A DNA stretch of 28,913 bases, taken from NCBI GenBank assembly GCA_964498755.1, contig CAZCIB010000028.1:1-28913 (forward strand). Reading direction: 5' to 3'. The position numbers were made by a program, and so were the translations under genes. This document shows positions 1 through 7,890 of this stretch, piece by piece (positions within the stretch are counted from its first letter, which is position 1; the number at the start of each line of letters is the position of its first letter). The notes beneath the pieces are model-generated. The model saw only the letters and a list, made by a program, of their open reading frames with translations. It was not told the origin of the DNA and did no database searches. This DNA is from RZZS01 sp964498755. GTDB taxonomy: Bacteria > Pseudomonadota > Alphaproteobacteria > Micavibrionales > Micavibrionaceae.

Positions 1-46
1 ACAGAATCGCAAATCTGCGCTCATATGTCAGGGGGTTTTTAGAGGC

Positions 47-64
47 GCCCTATAATAGGGCATG
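47..64 (+). promoter_or_regulatory. -10 box inside a 7-bp inverted repeat abutting the start codon
   Basis: Bases 47-61 read GCCCTAT-A-ATAGGGC, a 7-bp inverted repeat around one base. It contains a perfect TATAAT at 51-56. The ATG of the following gene is at 62-64, where transcription from this -10 box would be expected to begin, so the message could be leaderless. No clear Shine-Dalgarno precedes the ATG and the -35 region (about 28-33, tcaggg) is poor. The inverted repeat could be an operator. Seen: the repeat, the TATAAT and the spacing. Inferred: promoter function and leaderless translation. Confidence 0.4.
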
Positions 65-2371
65 TCTTTGTACACGCGCGAAGAGATAGAAGCTTATGTC
101 GAGCGTAACCTTGTCGTTATCGGCGAAAACTCCATTGCGCAGGAAGCAGAGATACGCGCAAATTTCGCAGACAGAATCGCCGTCATGCCGCCTTCGCATC
201 AGTCTATCCTGATTGAAAGTCGGCGCATGAATTATGCCGGAGATCCTGATGAAGTTCAGAGACACTGGGGCGCTCTCACCGGTGGTGATAGGCCCGTTAA
301 CGGCTTCTTTATACCCGACAACCGGATCGCGCACGGGCAAATCGGAACAGCCCCTCTCAGCAGGGCATTCAGCCGTCTCCCTAGCGAGTCTGTTGTATGG
401 AATGTAGAAGCAAACAGGGCCTCTGTTGTAGAGCATGAAGTTGGCCATCTTTTAGATTTCCAGGTAGGAAGACACTTGACTCCAACAGAACCACAATTTT
501 GGTCTGCGGGTAACGATCCAAGCTGGGTCGTCGCGATAAGCGGTGAGTCTTCCGGGGGTTTAGAGCCCGTTGCATTAGCGCCTGAGGAAAGATTCTACCC
601 AGATGAAAGGGGCGTTGCGGAGCACCTTAGCTTGTACCCAGAAGCAGAGCGCCGCGCGGAATTAATGGCCGAGACAGAACAACGTTACATAAAGCTCTAC
701 GACCTCCATAACGGAGACGCAGAGAAAATAGATAAGGCCATGCAAACCCGCAGCCCTCATGCATGGGCTGTTTTTAAAGAAAAATATCTTCCAAAAGTCG
801 AAGGTCTTTCTGATGAACTTCAAGGTCGGCGAATGGACTCGATAGAAAGATTTGTTGATTACGGCAGAACAAATGCGGCCTTGGAAGGCCGTGAATTTGA
901 CGAAGCCGCAATACGCAGACAGGCAGGCGTTTACGCGGCTGGAGGGTCGCTTAAGAACGTAGAGAGAAGTGTTGAATTACAAAGAGACCTGCAAGAATAC
1001 AGGCATTCAATAAGCTATGAAGGCGATCCGGAAGGGGCGCGCAACAATCCGTTTACTTTTGATGAAGAAGCGGCAAAGGCGGAGGCACATAGAGTTCTGT
1101 CAGAATCAGGACCGCAAGGACTGCTTGACCATAACAAGGCGATTGGTTTTGAAAAGAAAGCGCTCGTCGAGCTTAACAACAGATACGGTTATCTCGACAA
1201 TTCCATTCAAAGAGCCCTCGGTGAAAATGCCGGTTCTGCCCGCGGCGAGGACATTCTCGAGAAATTCGACCAACATATGAAAGAAGGGGGCGTCGAAGCG
1301 GTCACGGCGGCGGCGACCGAGATGAAAATACCCTCTGATGAGGTAAAGCAGTACATATCCGCACGGGAGCAAAATGCCGCTATTGAGAGCCAGCTTGCGC
1401 GTGAAGGTAAAGTCAGCTGGGGCAAGCGTGACGGCATCTACGAGCCTTTGCAGGTTGCCGATAAAGACTTGCCTGAAGGCTTCGATAACGCTCTGGCCGA
1501 AGATATTCGCCGCATGGGGGAATCCGGTAACGGCAGAGAAATCATAGCTGCCGAAACCGAAAGACTCAGACTGGAGACTGATGGTGTCATCCGCCAGGCG
1601 GAAGGCTTCCCGCCTCGCGCTGTTCCGGATGCAATTGAGGAAATAAAACCCACTGCGGTTATGCCTGATACGCCGGTACCCGGCGGTTCGGCGCCGGATG
1701 TTGGCGGCTCATTCGGACGCTCCGCCATGAGGGCGGCGGCGCCTGTCATGCGCCATTTACCGGCAATAGGAACGGGCGCAGCAATTTATTTCGCCTCAAC
1801 CAGCAAAGCAAACGCCGCCGAGGGACTTAAAAACGGGGATTTAACGCAGGAACAGCACGATGCGATCGTCGAGAGTGCGGATCAAATAGTCGCTGCAGAG
1901 GCCGACCCTACAGGCGCGGTAGCTCTGGCCACTGAAGAAATTGTAGAGGCCAGGCTTAAAGCCATGGATGTGCCTGAAGAATACCGCTTCGGAACTTTAA
2001 GGGAAGCAATCACGGACTTTCTTGATAATCCCGAACTGGACGCGCGGTTTATGGATACGTCTATAAAGCCGGGCGCTCGCGCCATTGAGACCATTGACGA
2101 TGAAATAGTGCGGGTTGCCGAAAAGATTGGCCTGATTGAGCGTGACGGTAGAGCCCCGGACGTATGGTTACGCGACCCCGAAGCCATTGATGAAGTTCGC
2201 GAACAGTTTGAGCAAGCCGAATATGCCGAAGGTCTTGAGGGGCTTGACTACATCTCCGGGCTTGCGCGCCAAAGAGAGACGTTTGAGGCGCAAATGCGCG
2301 AGGCAAACCCACAACCGGGCCGGACGGTTATCGCCGAAAATAACGCCACGGCTGACGCTTATACGCGTTGA
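62..2371 (+). CDS. Large protein with HExxH metallopeptidase motif, no signal peptide
   Basis: A 769-residue protein of unknown family. Residues 125-129 read HEVGH followed by LLD, the zinc-binding, catalytic signature of metallopeptidases. About 70 residues later AERRAELMAE (195-204) could supply the third, glutamate ligand (E200 or E204), as in gluzincins and in toxin-associated peptidases with the same HExGH...AE layout. There is no N-terminal signal peptide. Residues about 250-520 are charged and probably helical. A single hydrophobic stretch lies at about 559-578, followed by an acidic helical tail. The start at 62 gives the longest frame and has no clear ribosome-binding site, but a TATAAT lies six bases upstream. 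Seen: motif and architecture. Inferred: peptidase activity. Substrate unknown; a delivered effector or toxin is possible but nothing nearby proves it. No immunity or secretion gene is recognised beside it. Confidence 0.6.
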   Translation: MSLYTREEIEAYVERNLVVIGENSIAQEAEIRANFADRIAVMPPSHQSILIESRRMNYAGDPDEVQRHWGALTGGDRPVNGFFIPDNRIAHGQIGTAPLSRAFSRLPSESVVWNVEANRASVVEHEVGHLLDFQVGRHLTPTEPQFWSAGNDPSWVVAISGESSGGLEPVALAPEERFYPDERGVAEHLSLYPEAERRAELMAETEQRYIKLYDLHNGDAEKIDKAMQTRSPHAWAVFKEKYLPKVEGLSDELQGRRMDSIERFVDYGRTNAALEGREFDEAAIRRQAGVYAAGGSLKNVERSVELQRDLQEYRHSISYEGDPEGARNNPFTFDEEAAKAEAHRVLSESGPQGLLDHNKAIGFEKKALVELNNRYGYLDNSIQRALGENAGSARGEDILEKFDQHMKEGGVEAVTAAATEMKIPSDEVKQYISAREQNAAIESQLAREGKVSWGKRDGIYEPLQVADKDLPEGFDNALAEDIRRMGESGNGREIIAAETERLRLETDGVIRQAEGFPPRAVPDAIEEIKPTAVMPDTPVPGGSAPDVGGSFGRSAMRAAAPVMRHLPAIGTGAAIYFASTSKANAAEGLKNGDLTQEQHDAIVESADQIVAAEADPTGAVALATEEIVEARLKAMDVPEEYRFGTLREAITDFLDNPELDARFMDTSIKPGARAIETIDDEIVRVAEKIGLIERDGRAPDVWLRDPEAIDEVREQFEQAEYAEGLEGLDYISGLARQRETFEAQMREANPQPGRTVIAENNATADAYTR

Positions 2372-2422
2372 TCCCCGGATTCATCATTAATTCAAATCAC
2401 TTGCATCGTTAACCCAAAAGGC

Positions 2423-2452
2423 TTGACGGGGAAAGCGAAAAAAGCCGATAAA
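2423..2452 (+). promoter_or_regulatory. Candidate promoter of the SbtA-like gene
   Basis: TTGACG at 2423-2428 and GATAAA at 2447-2452 are separated by 18 bases, about 45 bases ahead of the ATG at 2498. The same TTG could be misread as an upstream start codon extending the protein by 25 residues; the promoter reading is preferred because the ATG at 2498 has its own GAAGGA ribosome-binding site. Confidence 0.4.
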
Positions 2453-2497
2453 CGCTGTTGGCTGAATTTTAGCGAATCAAAAATAGAAGGACGGAAC

Positions 2498-3505
2498 ATG
2501 GAGGTTCTCGTAGATTTTCTCACGCGCCTTGTCGCGCAGTTCCAGTCGCCCGCGCTTGCGTTTCTGATCGGCGGCATGCTGCTCGCCGCCTCGGGCAGCA
2601 AGCTGAAAATCCCGAACGCCATCTATCAGTTCGTCGTGTTTGTCCTGCTGCTGCGCATCGGCATCGAGGGCGGCATGGAAATCAAGGAGGCCGATTTGTC
2701 GGCCATGTTTTTGCCCGCCGTCATGTCCATGGGCATTGGCGTCCTGATCGTCTTGCTCGGGCGCGTAACGCTGTGTAACCTGCCCGGCGTACGCATGGAA
2801 GACGGGATCGCCACGTCCGGCCTCTTCGGCGCGGTCAGCGCGTCGACCCTCGCGGCGGCCATGGTATTGCTGGAAGAGGAAGCGATAGAATTTGAGGCTT
2901 GGGCTCCCGCGCTCTATCCGTTTATGGACATCCCCGCGCTTATTCTTGCGATCGTGCTTGCGAATATGTACCTCTACCAAAAAGAGGGCAACACGGAGTC
3001 AAAAATCGGCGCCTGGGACGTGATCAAGGAAAGTCTGCAGGGACCCGCTTTATCGGCGCTTGTGCTCGGTCTCTTATTGGGTCTTTTGACTCACCCGGAG
3101 CGCGTTTTCGACAGCTTTTACGACCCGCTGTTCCGCGGCTTTCTCTCCATCCTGATGCTGGTCATGGGCATGGAAGCGTGGGCGCGCCTAAGCGAACTCC
3201 GCAGCGTGGCTCACTGGTACGCGGTTTACGCCGGCATCGCCCCGATCATCCACGGGCTTATCGGTTTCGGCCTTGGATACGTCGCGCACGTGACGGTTGG
3301 GTTTAGCCCCGGCGGGGTGATTTTGCTCGCGGTTATCGCCGCCTCGAACTCGGATATTTCAGGCCCGCCGACATTAAGGGGCGGCATACCCTCGGCCAAC
3401 CCGTCGTCCTATATCGGCGCGTCGACAAGCGTCGGCACGCCCGTGGCGATCGCGATCTGCATTCCGCTGTTTATCGCGCTGGCGCAGGCGGTGTTTGATC
3501 TGTGA
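2498..3505 (+). CDS. sbtA: SbtA-like sodium-dependent bicarbonate transporter
   Basis: A 335-residue polytopic membrane protein of the SbtA family (sodium-dependent bicarbonate symporters first known from cyanobacteria). Family marks: SPALAFLIGGM near the N-terminus, the ALYPFMDIPAL segment, and the C-terminal run from AASNSDISGPPTLRGGIPSANPSSY onward through GASTSVGTPVAIAICIPL, the place where cyanobacterial SbtA proteins carry their conserved Ala/Ser/Pro-rich ion-site segment. About ten hydrophobic segments are visible and the length is normal for the family. The ATG at 2498 is chosen over a TTG at 2423 because GAAGGA lies eight bases ahead of it. The probable PII-like regulator SbtB is encoded at 5859-6176 on the opposite strand, so the two are convergent and separated by a restriction-modification pair, not a simple operon. 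Likely role: inorganic carbon uptake for carboxylation reactions. No carboxysome or Rubisco gene is in the window. Confidence 0.85.
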   Translation: MEVLVDFLTRLVAQFQSPALAFLIGGMLLAASGSKLKIPNAIYQFVVFVLLLRIGIEGGMEIKEADLSAMFLPAVMSMGIGVLIVLLGRVTLCNLPGVRMEDGIATSGLFGAVSASTLAAAMVLLEEEAIEFEAWAPALYPFMDIPALILAIVLANMYLYQKEGNTESKIGAWDVIKESLQGPALSALVLGLLLGLLTHPERVFDSFYDPLFRGFLSILMLVMGMEAWARLSELRSVAHWYAVYAGIAPIIHGLIGFGLGYVAHVTVGFSPGGVILLAVIAASNSDISGPPTLRGGIPSANPSSYIGASTSVGTPVAIAICIPLFIALAQAVFDL

Positions 3506-3515
3506 TCAACGCGAT

Positions 3516-3585
3516 AAATCCGTCCCGGATTTTTGATTTATGCAAAATGTAACGGGCCCGTTAAACGGACTAAGTCCGGTTTTTT
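3516..3585 (+). terminator. Tandem hairpins after sbtA, the second a likely intrinsic terminator
   Basis: Two hairpins follow the sbtA stop codon. The first pairs AAATCCG (3516-3522) with CGGATTT (3526-3532). The second pairs CGGAC (3566-3570) with GTCCG (3574-3578) and is followed by G and six T, a classical intrinsic terminator on the plus strand. Between them lies the perfect 12-bp palindrome AACGGGCCCGTT (3551-3562). Confidence 0.65.
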
Positions 3586-3662
3586 CGCGTTTTTGTTCAA
3601 CCTGACTCGAACAATAGACAGTTTATCACACGAATCCTTTACGCTAAAAATAGTACCTTCCC

Positions 3663-4547
3663 TCAGCCCTTGAATAGGGCACTTTTTCCATTAAGACGAT
3701 GCATAATCTGTTTGCAAAACTCTTCGCGCTTTGGAGCTTGCTTATAAAGCACAGCGTTTTGCAGGCTGGAATGACTTGTCCCTTCGACCGTCCGCAATAC
3801 CGGCTTGTAATATCCGGGACTGGCCGGATCATCTTCAAAGGCATAGGTCATGAAGATGATGTTGACGCTGGAATCCCGGATGTCCCTTGAGCGCATAAAG
3901 TCAGCTTCATTCCTTATATACTGATAGACTTGATCCTGAATGACGGCGACAATCTTTGTATCCCAATGATGATGAAAGTACCCTTTGCCGATAAGCTGCG
4001 TGATATAGCGTTTATAAACGTTCTTCCAGTTCAATCCGTAGGTCGGGCGCCTCGACATAGACTCCCCTTTTAACAACGCATCATAAGCGCCCCTCACAGA
4101 GCCGGTAATATCGATTGCTAGCAGTTCAACGGACAGGAACTGATTAATTGAACCATCTTCCCGGACGTCTACAATCACAAAGTCCACATTCCCGAAGCCC
4201 TTCATTTGCACCTCCGGAGCAATATGCGGATTGGCCGGGGCTTCTTTATCCGGCCAGCAATGCGCGACAACATCTTTTAGAAAGTTCACGGCATAAAAGC
4301 GCTTCGGGCAAACACAGACCAACTCTTCCGGCGTCCGCGCGCCATCACCTTTGCCCCTCCAAACACTGCACACCGGGTAGGGGTCATCCAGCTTGGCGCT
4401 GCGCTTCACGCAGGGGGAATTGATAAACGGACACATGTAATCATCCGAAGCCGGGTTATACCCTTTCTTCACAGGTTTGCCTAAGACTTCGGCAACGGCG
4501 TATTCAGGATCAAACGGCAACGGCAAAACCCTCTTGTTCTTCTTCAT
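3663..4547 (-). CDS. NotI-like type II restriction endonuclease
   Basis: A 294-residue protein resembling NotI, an endonuclease that cuts a GC-rich 8-bp site. The N-terminal cysteine cluster matches NotI's metal-binding Cys4 element in order and context: C39-P-F, C46, C60-S-V, then LVCVCPKR with C78 and C80 (NotI has CPF...C...C-V...LVCPNR). The catalytic PD-(D/E)xK-like region also aligns: VDFVIVD at 121-127 with D122 and D127, then SVELLAIDITGS with E141, against NotI VLEIQTMDFHGS. As I recall, NotI uses the Q of E-x-Q; here that place is L143, which may lower activity or just be a family variant. Its first 38 bases overlap the end of the upstream methyltransferase frame, which suggests translational coupling. 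The reading frame is intact. Family call from motif matching by eye; recognition site unknown. Confidence 0.7.
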   Translation of the reverse strand: MKKNKRVLPLPFDPEYAVAEVLGKPVKKGYNPASDDYMCPFINSPCVKRSAKLDDPYPVCSVWRGKGDGARTPEELVCVCPKRFYAVNFLKDVVAHCWPDKEAPANPHIAPEVQMKGFGNVDFVIVDVREDGSINQFLSVELLAIDITGSVRGAYDALLKGESMSRRPTYGLNWKNVYKRYITQLIGKGYFHHHWDTKIVAVIQDQVYQYIRNEADFMRSRDIRDSSVNIIFMTYAFEDDPASPGYYKPVLRTVEGTSHSSLQNAVLYKQAPKREEFCKQIMHRLNGKSALFKG

Positions 4548-5669
4548 GCTTCCTGATGACAGAACGCGAAGGCTTCTTTAACGCAGAGGCTTCAAGAATT
4601 GCTTCGGCAACCTTGCGCCCCAAGAGCGGCGGCACGGCATTACCAACTTGTACGTATTGTTCTGTGCGCGGCCCTTCAAAAACGAACCAGTCAGGAAATG
4701 ACTGAAACCGGGCAGCTTCGCGCACTGTCAAAGACCTGTCTTGTGTAGGGTGGATATAAGCGCCCCAATGAATATCGCACTTGGTCAGAATGGTAGAAGA
4801 CAAACCATCTTCACGCAAACGCCCATAACGTTTTGTGTGGTCACTACGCTTGGCTTTTTTCATTCCAGCCGGAAGCAGATCAATGGCGACATTCCGCCAG
4901 CTTCCGCCCTGCGGTATGTGTTTCATGCGTTTCAGGTTAACGGGGGCTAAGCGCGGCGCGGAATGGTTATGCACCAGTTCCGATCCTTCGCGCAACATGG
5001 CTTGATACTCTGTCAGGGGCTTTGAAGGATACGGCAACACGCCTTTATCCTCAGCGTTCACAAGCACAGGCAAATCGCCGATGGCATCCACGACTGTCAC
5101 AAACGGCTTTAATCCTTTACCATGATCCGGCTCAGGCCAGCGTATCGTAATGTCTAGCCGGTTCCCGACAAAGAAGATACGGCGGCGTTCCTGTGGCGCC
5201 CCGTATTCTTCAGCTTTGAGTATTCTGGCTTCGACATGATAGCCAAGTTCAGCGAGACCAGCCTTGATCTCTTCAACGGCTTGGCCGTCACCAACCGAAG
5301 TAATGCCGGTGACATTCTCCATTACCACCCACTTCGGCTTGATACCTTTTACGATCTTAAGATATTCACGGAACATGCCACTGCGCTTGTCATGCATGCC
5401 ACGCTGATGATTGTACACGCTGAACGCTTGGCACGGCGGGCCACCAACAAGACAATCAAGCTCTCCGGTTAATAAACCTGCTGCGTCCAAAAAGTTTTTT
5501 GCGGATAGATCCTCAATGGGGCCAGGTAAGAACGCCGCTTCGGGGTGCGTTATTGAAAAGGTCTGCCCTGCGTATTGGTCAAAATCATTACCCGCAAGAA
5601 CATGAAAGCCTGCCTGAGGCCTTCAGACAAACCACCTGCGCCACAGAACAAATCAATCGCCGTCAGCAT
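4510..5669 (-). pseudogene. Cytosine-C5 DNA methyltransferase, frameshifted at an AGGC repeat
   Basis: The modification partner of the NotI-like nuclease, methylating cytosine at C5 so that host DNA is not cut. Two frames together carry the whole enzyme. The 5' frame begins at the ATG at 5667-5669 (MLTAIDLFCGAGGLSEGLRQA, AdoMet motif I) and runs into a stop at 5550. The other frame carries GFHVLAGNDFDQ, then GGPPCQAFS (motif IV, catalytic Cys), VVMENVTGI (motif VI), the RxR-type segment QERRRIFFVG (motif VIII), LTVREAARFQSFPDWF (motif IX) and VQVGNAVPP (motif X), ending at 4510. The break is at 5608-5615, where the coding strand has AGGC twice; one more AGGC restores LRQAGF and one frame of 387 codons. 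The 3' fragment alone lacks motif I and should be inactive. Sequencing error, contraction of a short repeat or true decay are all possible. A TTGACA promoter lies upstream. Confidence 0.85.
5608..5615 (-). repeat. Two-copy AGGC tandem repeat at the methyltransferase frameshift
   Basis: On the coding (minus) strand the sequence around the break is CTC-AGGC-AGGC-TTT. Three AGGC units would read Leu-Arg-Gln-Ala-Gly-Phe, the normal start of the segment after motif I in these enzymes. Two units shift the frame. This is the exact point where the two open frames stop agreeing with the protein family. Confidence 0.75.
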
Positions 5670-5766
5670 GGTATAAATAATTCCCTTGCACTTCAAGGAA
5701 ACCGACTTCCGGCATCTCAGTCTAGCATGAACAAAAAGCGATGGAAGCACCATATGTTCTTTTTTT

Positions 5767-5795
5767 GTTCTACATTATTTGATGTGGATTGTCAA
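5767..5795 (-). promoter_or_regulatory. Promoter of the restriction-modification pair
   Basis: On the minus strand TTGACA (5790-5795, consensus -35) and TAGAAC (5767-5772) are 17 bases apart. Transcription would start near 5760 and leave a leader of about 90 bases before the methyltransferase ATG at 5669. An AAGGGA lies about 12 bases ahead of that ATG. The 189 bases between the R-M pair and the SbtB-like gene (5670-5858) hold this promoter and no other gene. Confidence 0.55.
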
Positions 5796-5858
5796 GACGC
5801 AAGAGCGGGCCTACTAATTATGTCCACTCTGCGAAACAGGCTCTGGGCTCTACTTGAA

Positions 5859-6176
5859 TCAAAACTTCTGCGGGCGCAGAATCTCAACGTCCTCAAGATA
5901 GGTAAGCCCCGGATAGTCGTTGAAATACTTTTCCGCGACTGTTTCCGCGATCAGCTTCGCGGCCTTTTTATCGGCGACGATGACCTCGATTTTGACGTTG
6001 GTAAATTCGTCGACAACGCTCGCGTTTCGTCCGGCCGAGCGCATGCCCCGGTCGCCCTTGCCGCCCGCGGCGACAATGGTATAGCCCGTCGCGCCGCATT
6101 GCTCGATCACCTTGGCGGCGCGTTCGGCGATAATTTTTTCGGTAATGATAACGACTTTTTTGGCTTTATGGGTCAT
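5859..6176 (-). CDS. sbtB: SbtB-like PII-family signalling protein
   Basis: A 105-residue protein with the fold signature of PII signalling proteins, closest in pattern to SbtB, the regulator that binds SbtA and senses adenine nucleotides. The N-terminal strand KKVVIITEKIIAERAAKVIEQCG and the T-loop region AAGGKGDRGMRSAG followed by TNVKIEVIV match SbtB order (GKGxRGxRS in the T-loop, N-x-K-x-E-V after it). Length fits. The C-terminus ends ILRPQKF and lacks the CGPxGC redox loop of cyanobacterial SbtB. It lacks the tyrosine-bearing T-loop of GlnB and GlnK. It probably inhibits or tunes the SbtA-like transporter at 2498-3505, with which it is convergent, and is transcribed from its own promoter. 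The start at 6176 is the only ATG giving the complete first strand; its ribosome-binding site is weak. Confidence 0.8.
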   Translation of the reverse strand: MTHKAKKVVIITEKIIAERAAKVIEQCGATGYTIVAAGGKGDRGMRSAGRNASVVDEFTNVKIEVIVADKKAAKLIAETVAEKYFNDYPGLTYLEDVEILRPQKF

Positions 6177-6206
6177 GGGGCTCGCTCACATTCAGAACAT
6201 TAAAAT

Positions 6207-6235
6207 ATGATATCACCCAAAAAGCACGGCGACAA
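6207..6235 (-). promoter_or_regulatory. Promoter of the SbtB-like gene
   Basis: On the minus strand TTGTCG (6230-6235) and TATCAT (6207-6212, five of six matches to TATAAT) are 17 bases apart and about 30 bases ahead of the start codon at 6176. Confidence 0.5.
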
Positions 6236-6254
6236 TTCCCGTATTAGCTAACCG

Positions 6255-7889
6255 TCAAGCGGGTTCAGCATGACCGGGGGGAGGTGGAGCATGCGCCGGG
6301 GCGGGGGCGGCGTTTTTCGGCGGCGCGGTCATGACCGCATCGGGCGGCGGTTCGTCGAGAACGGCGTCTGTGGACATGCCCAGTTCGGCAAGCCTTTCCT
6401 CCCGCAGCTCCATAATGCGTTTGAATTCGGAGCCGTTTTTATCGAGCCCGTGGTATTTTTTGAAAGTCGCGAAAGTGTAATCGGTATTTTCCAGGCCCGA
6501 TCTCTTAAATAGGAAACGGCTATGCAAGCTACTGAAAACGAGCTCTATGCCGTTCGAGAGAATGGCTTTCTGCCTAGAGATCTGACTTGAGGACTCACCA
6601 TAGCGCCAGACATGACGCCGGAAAATCCGGTCCACTTCCGCTTCATCCGTGTTATCGCTCAATCCCCTGGCTACGAGAAACTCTTTCAAGTTCTTATACG
6701 CGCTGTTTTCCAGTCCCTTGGATTTAGTTTTAAACCGAGCGGCAATCGTCCCTCCGGTCAATGGCTTGCCCAGATAATTTTTTGAGACGCCATTCGGGAG
6801 AGTTATTGGATGTCTTATTGATAGTTCTGATTTATGTTTCTGTATGTGCTCGCGCGCCAGTTCAATGACGTCCCCTTCGGTCGTGTGGTCTGAGAGTCCA
6901 AGCCCGACGAGGGCTTCCTCCAGAGTGTCATACTGCTCCGCTCCGGGTACTTTTTTTCTTCCAAGAGCTGCAAAGATATCTTTGCCGTTCGTGCCGTCGG
7001 GGAGGAGATCTTTATCCATCGTGTTGAGGGCCCGCCCCGTCGTCCTGATTTGCTGCCAGGCGATTTCGGCAATTAATTCGAGACTGAGTGGTATTTTCCT
7101 TTTATGCGTTTTACCGCTTGCCCACGCAAAAGCGGGTTGCAGCTGATCTAACGTCCCGGACAGGGGCGCCATCACCTTCTCCAGCCATGTCTCGTCCGAG
7201 CGGTGCTCAATCCGCGCCACGCCGGGAATGGCCGCAAGGATGTTCTTGTTCATCTTTGCCCAGTATTCCTGCGGATAAATACGGTCCGAAACGAACGTCG
7301 CTTGCCCGACCTGGTCGCAAACGGCGATCTGGAATTCTTTTTCGGCGCCGTCGCGCGCGTCCTTTACGTTGACCAGGATATAGGGCTGCTCGCGCCAGCC
7401 GCTGCCCGCCTGCCCGACATGCAAAGTAATATGGTCCGCGCGCACGCGGCGTTCCTGCAGCGCCAGCAAGATCATGGCAAGGCGCGGGCGGGTCCGGACT
7501 TCATATTCGCCGGATCCGGTCTTGCGGCCATTTTCTTCATCCGCTGGATTTTCGGACTCGGCATGGCCGGGCGGGATAAAGTCCGTTTGGTGATGGGCAA
7601 CCTGCATTCCGGCGGCGATAACTTTACCCAGGAGATCGTCCAGATTTTCCGTGCTCAGCCATGAGGCCTCAAGTTTTTTGATGGCTTCGTCGATGAACGT
7701 TAAAGGGTCTGGAAAGTTAGGCGGTTTCTCGTGCTCTAAATAGGCGTCTTCATATTTTGCCGCTGTTTGCACAACCGCGTCATGCGCACTGGAAGAGCCG
7801 TTAAAAGCTTCTACGGCCCTTCTGGCTGCGGCTGCTATTTGCGAAAGCGCATTATCTTTTTGCGCAATACTTGACCTTTGACCGTGCAT
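6255..7889 (-). CDS. Unknown protein with three internal repeats and a proline-rich tail
   Basis: A 544-residue protein I do not recognise. Four regions can be seen. Residues 1-125 are hydrophilic and partly helical. Residues about 126-250 form a mixed alpha/beta domain (YEVRTRPRLAMILLAL, ILVNVKD, EFQIAVCDQVGQATFVSDR). Residues about 296-349, 364-428 and 444-497 are three imperfect copies of one unit, each starting L-(P/S)-(D/N)-G and carrying GL-x-(N/D)-x-x-Y or an equivalent, then a helix ending near a histidine or arginine pair: LPDGTNGKDIF..., LPNGVSKNYLG..., LSNGIELVFSS.... Residues 512-544 are proline- and alanine-rich. There is no signal peptide or membrane segment. The start at 7889 follows GAAGAGG with a 10-base gap, and that ribosome-binding site lies within the terminator hairpin of the upstream asd gene. 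It could be a DNA- or protein-binding repeat protein; no function is claimed. Confidence 0.6.
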   Translation of the reverse strand: MHGQRSSIAQKDNALSQIAAAARRAVEAFNGSSSAHDAVVQTAAKYEDAYLEHEKPPNFPDPLTFIDEAIKKLEASWLSTENLDDLLGKVIAAGMQVAHHQTDFIPPGHAESENPADEENGRKTGSGEYEVRTRPRLAMILLALQERRVRADHITLHVGQAGSGWREQPYILVNVKDARDGAEKEFQIAVCDQVGQATFVSDRIYPQEYWAKMNKNILAAIPGVARIEHRSDETWLEKVMAPLSGTLDQLQPAFAWASGKTHKRKIPLSLELIAEIAWQQIRTTGRALNTMDKDLLPDGTNGKDIFAALGRKKVPGAEQYDTLEEALVGLGLSDHTTEGDVIELAREHIQKHKSELSIRHPITLPNGVSKNYLGKPLTGGTIAARFKTKSKGLENSAYKNLKEFLVARGLSDNTDEAEVDRIFRRHVWRYGESSSQISRQKAILSNGIELVFSSLHSRFLFKRSGLENTDYTFATFKKYHGLDKNGSEFKRIMELREERLAELGMSTDAVLDEPPPDAVMTAPPKNAAPAPAHAPPPPGHAEPA

Positions 7890-7890
7890 G

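Noticed and set aside
5499..6203. Open frame of 234 residues on the plus strand
   Set aside because: It is antisense to the 5' end of the methyltransferase and to the SbtB-like gene, and its protein has no recognisable family.
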